Source: Verrucomicrobia bacterium UBA3214 | GTDB taxonomy: Bacteria > Verrucomicrobiota > Kiritimatiellia > RFP12 > UBA1067 | Reading direction: 5' to 3' | Assembly (NCBI GenBank): GCA_002363575.1 | Contig: DEWI01000127.1 | Span: 1-6,097, forward strand | DNA: 6,097 nucleotides | In this document: in pieces, positions 6,001 to 6,097 of the stretch | How the letters are laid out: each line of letters opens with the position of its first letter | How positions within the stretch are numbered: position 1 is the stretch's first letter | Made by a program: the position numbers and the translations under genes | Notes under the pieces: model-generated | Seen by the model: only the letters and a program-made list of their open reading frames with translations | Databases searched by the model: none | Told to the model about the DNA's origin: nothing

Positions 6001-6031
6001 CGCCGGCGGGCGAGTCCCGCAGACGCCGGCG
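6001..6031 (+). terminator. GC-rich hairpin region after the operon, possible terminator
   Basis: Beginning 5 nt after the stop codon, the self-complementary octamer CGCCGGCG occurs at 6001-6008 and again at 6024-6031, so the two can pair with each other. Inside them, GCGGG 6006-6010 can pair with CCCGC 6016-6020 around CGAGT. No T-run follows; the nearest is TTT at 6045-6047. It is therefore a weak candidate for an intrinsic terminator; a 3'-end protecting stem is an alternative. Confidence 0.35.
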
Positions 6032-6033
6032 AA

Positions 6034-6097
6034 GCGCGCGCGCCTTTCCGCGGGAACGTCCCGCGCAGGGGCGCGCGCGCCTTTCCGCGGGAACGTC
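6034..6097. repeat. 37-nt-period tandem repeat, cut by the window end
   Basis: Bases 6034-6060 and 6071-6097 are identical over 27 nt: a GC-alternating tract, then CTTTCCGCGGGAACGTC. The offset is 37 nt. Ten bases (CCGCGCAGGG, 6061-6070) separate the copies. Across the copy-spacer boundary there is a hairpin, CGCGGGA 6049-6055 with TCCCGCG 6059-6065 and loop ACG. The second copy reaches the last base of the window, so copy number is unknown. The 10-nt spacer is far too short for CRISPR. Confidence 0.75.

Noticed and set aside
6034..6097. Beginning of a CRISPR array
   Set aside because: The repeat is 27 nt, but the interval between copies is only 10 nt, the repeat is low-complexity CG, and no cas gene is in view.

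Overview
The window comes from a GC-rich bacterium, most likely of the Planctomycetota-Verrucomicrobiota-Lentisphaerota group (Lentisphaerota or Kiritimatiellota would fit). This placement is an inference. It rests on the mix of an exported GH36-like enzyme, a GH106-like enzyme and a Tat-exported Gfo/Idh/MocA oxidoreductase, and on intergenic hairpin repeats with the core TGTGCC-RCCCC-KTC-GGGGY. No rRNA or other firm marker gene is present.

Layout. Bases 1-358 hold no credible gene. The stretch carries a nested inverted repeat (19-149, with a perfect 24-bp core palindrome at 48-71/96-119), a third copy of the same hairpin core followed by five T (185-208), and then a good sigma70-type promoter (285-314). 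Three genes follow on the + strand: a GH36-type alpha-galactosidase-like enzyme (359-2230), a GH106-type alpha-L-rhamnosidase-like enzyme (2248-4455, 17 nt after the first) and a Gfo/Idh/MocA-family oxidoreductase with a twin-arginine signal (4578-5996). The 122-nt gap before the third gene is full of short hairpins and ends in a four-codon minigene that overlaps the third gene's ribosome binding site. After the third gene there is a GC-rich hairpin region and the start of a 37-nt-period tandem repeat that runs off the window end.

How the genes may work together. All three products appear to carry export signals (two Sec-like, one Tat). The set reads as a small extracytoplasmic glycan-degradation operon. 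The GH36-like and GH106-like enzymes would remove alpha-galactosyl and alpha-L-rhamnosyl groups from a plant-type or mucilage-type glycan. The oxidoreductase would oxidise the released sugar or, as some Gfo/Idh/MocA members do, break a glycosidic bond by NAD-dependent redox chemistry. Substrate and cooperation are inferences; only the family assignments are well supported.

The points most worth a second look are the inverted repeat family, the two cysteine clusters in the oxidoreductase, the hairpin/minigene leader before it, and the 37-nt repeat at the right end.
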